Source: Malonomonas rubra DSM 5091 (lineage in GTDB: Bacteria; Desulfobacterota; Desulfuromonadia; Desulfuromonadales; Geopsychrobacteraceae). Taken from it: a stretch of DNA of 64,000 nt. Numbering within the stretch: position 1 is the stretch's first letter; each line of letters starts with the position of its first letter. Below are positions 61,484 to 64,000 of this stretch, one piece after another. The stretch lies in the NCBI RefSeq assembly GCF_900142125.1, contig NZ_FQZT01000011.1, positions 55,495 to 119,494 of the forward strand, written 5' to 3'. The notes under the pieces are model-generated. The model ran no database searches, had not been told where the DNA came from, and saw nothing but the letters and a program-made list of their open reading frames with translations. The position numbers and the translations under genes are program-made.

Positions 61484-62401
61484 TCAACAGTCGACCTTCC
61501 CTTTAAGTTTTTCATATAGCTCGACTTCAAAGGGCCGGCTTTCCTCACCGCGATAGACAGTAAGATGCGGAAACGGGATCTCAATTCCCTGTTCATCAAA
61601 AAGATATTTGAGGCGGCGCTGAAATTCCCGGCCGACAGCCCACTGTTCGATCGGCCGGGTTTTGATCCTACCCTTGATCTCAACCGCCGAATCTCCAAAC
61701 TTATTCACCCCAAACACTTCTATATCTTCAATGATTTTTTTCCTGAAAACTGGATCCTCGCGCAACTCCCGACCGACCTGCTTGATCAGTTCGATGACAC
61801 GATCGGTGTCTTCTTTATAGGCCACGCCGACGTCAAAGACCCAAGCCGACCAGGTGTGAGTCATATTGCTTAACGTGCTGACCGTGCCATTCGGAAAAAC
61901 ATGGACAGTACCGGTCAGGTCGCGCAGCACGATGGTTCGGAAATTGACTTCATCGACCAGACCACCAGTGCCGTTAATAACCGCAACATCGCCAACCCTG
62001 ACTTGGTTTTCAAGAATAAAAAAGAATCCGGATATCACATCGCGCACCAGATTCTGTGCCCCGAAACCAACAGCGAGTCCTAATATTCCTGCACCAGCGA
62101 GAATCGGTGCGATATCGACACCAAGCTCCTTAAGGATGACGAGTATAAGAACAATCCAGAGGGCCAGGCTTGCTGCCTGCCGAACAAGCTTAATCAAAGT
62201 CCCGACCCTCTTTGAAGCCTCAGACAAAGGTTCGTCTTCGGCTTGATTATTCTGAATCAGGCGCTTTTCAAGTCGGTTCAAAAGCGCCTTCATCAGTCGC
62301 ATGGCGACCAACAGGATCAGCAGTATCAAAAAAATCCTAACCGAAGAGTTGATCAAAACCTTCCAATTCAATGCATCAACATAGGCTTCAATAATATCCA
62401 T
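61484..62401 (-). CDS. mscS: MscS-family mechanosensitive channel
   Basis: 305 aa: helices at about residues 18-40 and 70-95, the pore-lining TM3 GILGLAVGFGAQNLVRDVIS (Gly/Ala packing), the beta domain (VRVGDVAVINGTGGLVDEVN, RTIVLRDLTGTVHVFPNGTV) and an alpha/beta C-terminal vestibule. Releases solutes under hypo-osmotic stress. Sequence length and motifs are typical and intact. Confidence 0.94.
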   Translation of the reverse strand: MDIIEAYVDALNWKVLINSSVRIFLILLILLVAMRLMKALLNRLEKRLIQNNQAEDEPLSEASKRVGTLIKLVRQAASLALWIVLILVILKELGVDIAPILAGAGILGLAVGFGAQNLVRDVISGFFFILENQVRVGDVAVINGTGGLVDEVNFRTIVLRDLTGTVHVFPNGTVSTLSNMTHTWSAWVFDVGVAYKEDTDRVIELIKQVGRELREDPVFRKKIIEDIEVFGVNKFGDSAVEIKGRIKTRPIEQWAVGREFQRRLKYLFDEQGIEIPFPHLTVYRGEESRPFEVELYEKLKGKVDC

Positions 62402-62667
62402 AGCCTCTCCTTTCCATCCATTGATATATAAATACTAGACGGCAAGTAACAGAACATCGCTGACACGCAGCATGGTTTATCGGTCTTTGTCGTTAAATTT
62501 CTCGACTTGGGCTTTACCCTGTTACTAAAGACTGGTCTCCAAACAGCCGAGTGAACACAGGGCATTATCAAACTGATAATTGTCAGGTATTCCTAGCAGT
62601 AACCAAATGGCCAAAGTTGCGCGCAGAACGTCTTTACCTAATTTGGAGCCTCGGTTAGCAATATACT

Positions 62668-63684
62668 TTATTGAACTGACAGTTTCTCTCCCTTGAGCGC
62701 CTTAGGCAATCGCTGAAATTTCAACCCGAAACACGCTCCGCCAAGCATAGAGGAAGCGGCTATTTTCATGTCAGCATTATGCTGCTGACAGCAAGTCTTG
62801 TATGAAAGTAGGCCAAGGCCTGTTCCATTATTTTTTGAAGTATAAAAAGGTTCCAAGATCTGCTTAATTTTATCTTGTGGGATACCTGGGCCATCATCGT
62901 GTACCTCAATCAGAACACTATCTCCCTCTTTAACCAACCTCACTAGAATCTGACCATTTTTATTCGTTGCCTCTGCAGCATTCAATATCAGGTTCATTAA
63001 GGTTCTTGATAGCAACGGAGCGTTAATTTTGGTGATGATACCAGGTGCAATTTCGCTATTAAGTTCACAACCTTTTACATTTTTATGCATTTTCGCAAAG
63101 TCAACTGTTTGTTCGACTATTTTTGAGAGATCTCCTTCAGCCTTCTGGCCTGGGATATGCCCTTTAGAGGCAGCAAGCATTCGTTTCGTGAGTTGCGTTA
63201 ACTTGTCTGATGCAACAGAAATGTCCTCAAGTCTTTTTCTGTCCTTTTCTGATAACTGCTCCGATTTTTTCAGAAGGACAATATTGCCGACGACGGTCCC
63301 CATTAAGTTATTGATATCATGACAGATTGAAGAACAAAAGAGCCCGGAAATTGCGTTACGCTCACTGGCAACAAGAGCTTTGTTTTGAGATATTATTAAA
63401 GAGTCTTTTTGCGAGATTTTTCTAAAAATATGATAGGAAGATAAAAACAAGATAAGTCCTGTCACCACTGTGAAGTAAATCCCTTTTTGTAGCTCAAGGG
63501 CTGCTAAATCAGTGACTGACCCTGAATGACTTTGTGCTATTTTCCCCGAAAGAAAAATATACAAGGCAATCAGAACAACATAGACCGCTGCTAAAATTGA
63601 GGCGAGCAGTAATGGCTGCAATTTTGATTGTTCTTCGACACCAGATCTGAATCCGGTATTTTTTAGCTGTGAGCTTTTCACCAT
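62668..63684 (-). CDS. Membrane histidine kinase (short sensor)
   Basis: 338 aa. Two helices at about residues 26-50 and 70-90 with a short periplasmic loop, H-box ISGLFCSSICHDINNLMGTV, and HATPase (LMNLILNAAEATNKNGQILV, VHDDGPGIPQDKI, NNGTGLGLLSYKTC). AGGAGGCTT precedes the ATG. No response regulator is adjacent. An IS begins about 20 bases upstream, so its native promoter may be lost. Confidence 0.88.
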   Translation of the reverse strand: MVKSSQLKNTGFRSGVEEQSKLQPLLLASILAAVYVVLIALYIFLSGKIAQSHSGSVTDLAALELQKGIYFTVVTGLILFLSSYHIFRKISQKDSLIISQNKALVASERNAISGLFCSSICHDINNLMGTVVGNIVLLKKSEQLSEKDRKRLEDISVASDKLTQLTKRMLAASKGHIPGQKAEGDLSKIVEQTVDFAKMHKNVKGCELNSEIAPGIITKINAPLLSRTLMNLILNAAEATNKNGQILVRLVKEGDSVLIEVHDDGPGIPQDKIKQILEPFYTSKNNGTGLGLLSYKTCCQQHNADMKIAASSMLGGACFGLKFQRLPKALKGEKLSVQ

Positions 63685-63802
63685 AAGCCTCCTAACAGGT
63701 TGTTGAAAAACAATTAGCTCAACCCCTTGATTTCACTAGGGACGGCTACACGAATTTGTTATAATTACGCGCATAACCATCCGATATTTCAGGAGAAACG
63801 TT

Positions 63803-64000
63803 ATGCGCGGTGATGACCAGAACCAACAGGCCATGTTCAGTTATGTCTCACCGGAACAACGGGTTCCCAAGGATCACCCCTTGCGTCCGGTTCGGATCAT
63901 GGTTGATAACGCGCTGGTCAATCTGGCTCCTTTATTCAAGGAGATGTACTCACATACCGGCAGGCCTTCGATTCCGCCGGAGCAGCTTCTGCGAGCACTG
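63803..64000 (+). CDS. IS5/IS1182-type transposase, N-terminal fragment at window edge
   Basis: The 66 visible codons (MRGDDQNQQAMFSYVSPEQR, VPKDHPLRPVR, HTGRPSIPPEQLLRAL) match the DUF772 N-terminus of IS5/IS1182-group transposases. AGGAGAAACG precedes the ATG. The upstream CAGGTTGTTGAAAAAC at about 63693 resembles the terminal repeat of such elements. The gene continues past the window. Confidence 0.85.
   Translation, partial: MRGDDQNQQAMFSYVSPEQRVPKDHPLRPVRIMVDNALVNLAPLFKEMYSHTGRPSIPPEQLLRAL

Noticed and set aside
1..64000. tRNA or rRNA genes and an integrase/attachment site pair
   Set aside because: I found no cloverleaf or rRNA sequence and no tyrosine or serine integrase, so I cannot support an integrated element over a plasmid from this window alone.

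Overview
The window looks like a large conjugative plasmid, or a plasmid-derived integrated element, from a Gram-negative bacterium. Hybrid sensor kinases with PocR, DUF3365 (CxxCH) and NIT input domains, a MASE3 protein and a response regulator with a C-terminal Cys cluster point to a Desulfuromonadales/Geobacter-like host. That placement is inference from gene content; no rRNA or tRNA is present to confirm it.

Layout. 1-4.6 kb: end of a type IV secretion/conjugation operon (VirB10 C-terminus, VirB11, VirD4, a TrbM-like protein, an LPD7 protein). 5-8.7 kb: a hybrid kinase and an AT-rich membrane protein. 8.7-10.4 kb: a complete IS3-family element. 10.5-12.1 kb: hipBA. 12.2-14.7 kb: DNA-processing genes (nuclease, relaxase, MobC) and a gene-free, hairpin-rich segment that is the best oriT candidate. 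14.7-21.1 kb: leftward small accessory genes around a KorB-like ParB and its ParA. Two imperfect direct repeats (16.05-16.60 and 21.09-21.78 kb) flank this block, and several small genes share an AT-rich dyad just upstream. 21.9-25.1 kb: two further ParA-based systems.

25.4-44.1 kb is a defence island. A type I restriction-modification operon (hsdM-hsdS-hsdR) carries two other systems inside it. Between hsdM and hsdS lies an AbiF/Abi_2 HEPN protein with a predicted 88-nt structured RNA that has its own promoter and terminator, resembling the AbiF RNA-antitoxin arrangement. Between hsdS and hsdR lies a Thoeris system: thsA (SIR2-SLOG) and three TIR/ThsB-type genes. The first thsB is split by an IS4-family element with a 9-bp target duplication. 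An ATPase/DUF6933-like pair precedes hsdM, and nuclease-like and unknown genes follow hsdR.

44-52.7 kb: an IHF/HU-like protein, an AbiE-type toxin-antitoxin pair, two long perfect palindromes with different arms but one core, a mobile-mystery A/B (XRE + Fic) pair, umuDC, an ArdC-like antirestriction protein and a SRAP protein. 52.9-64 kb is sensory: a MASE3/NIT kinase/response-regulator operon, a chemoreceptor, a DUF3365 hybrid kinase, MscS, a membrane kinase, and the start of an IS5/IS1182-type transposase at the edge.

Taken together, the window combines transfer genes, copy and partition control, addiction modules, antirestriction and stacked anti-phage defences on one mobile replicon. A 16-bp palindrome (TTTCGTACGTACGAAA and variants) recurs four times in transfer and control intergenic regions near the KorB-like gene and may be a replicon-wide operator.
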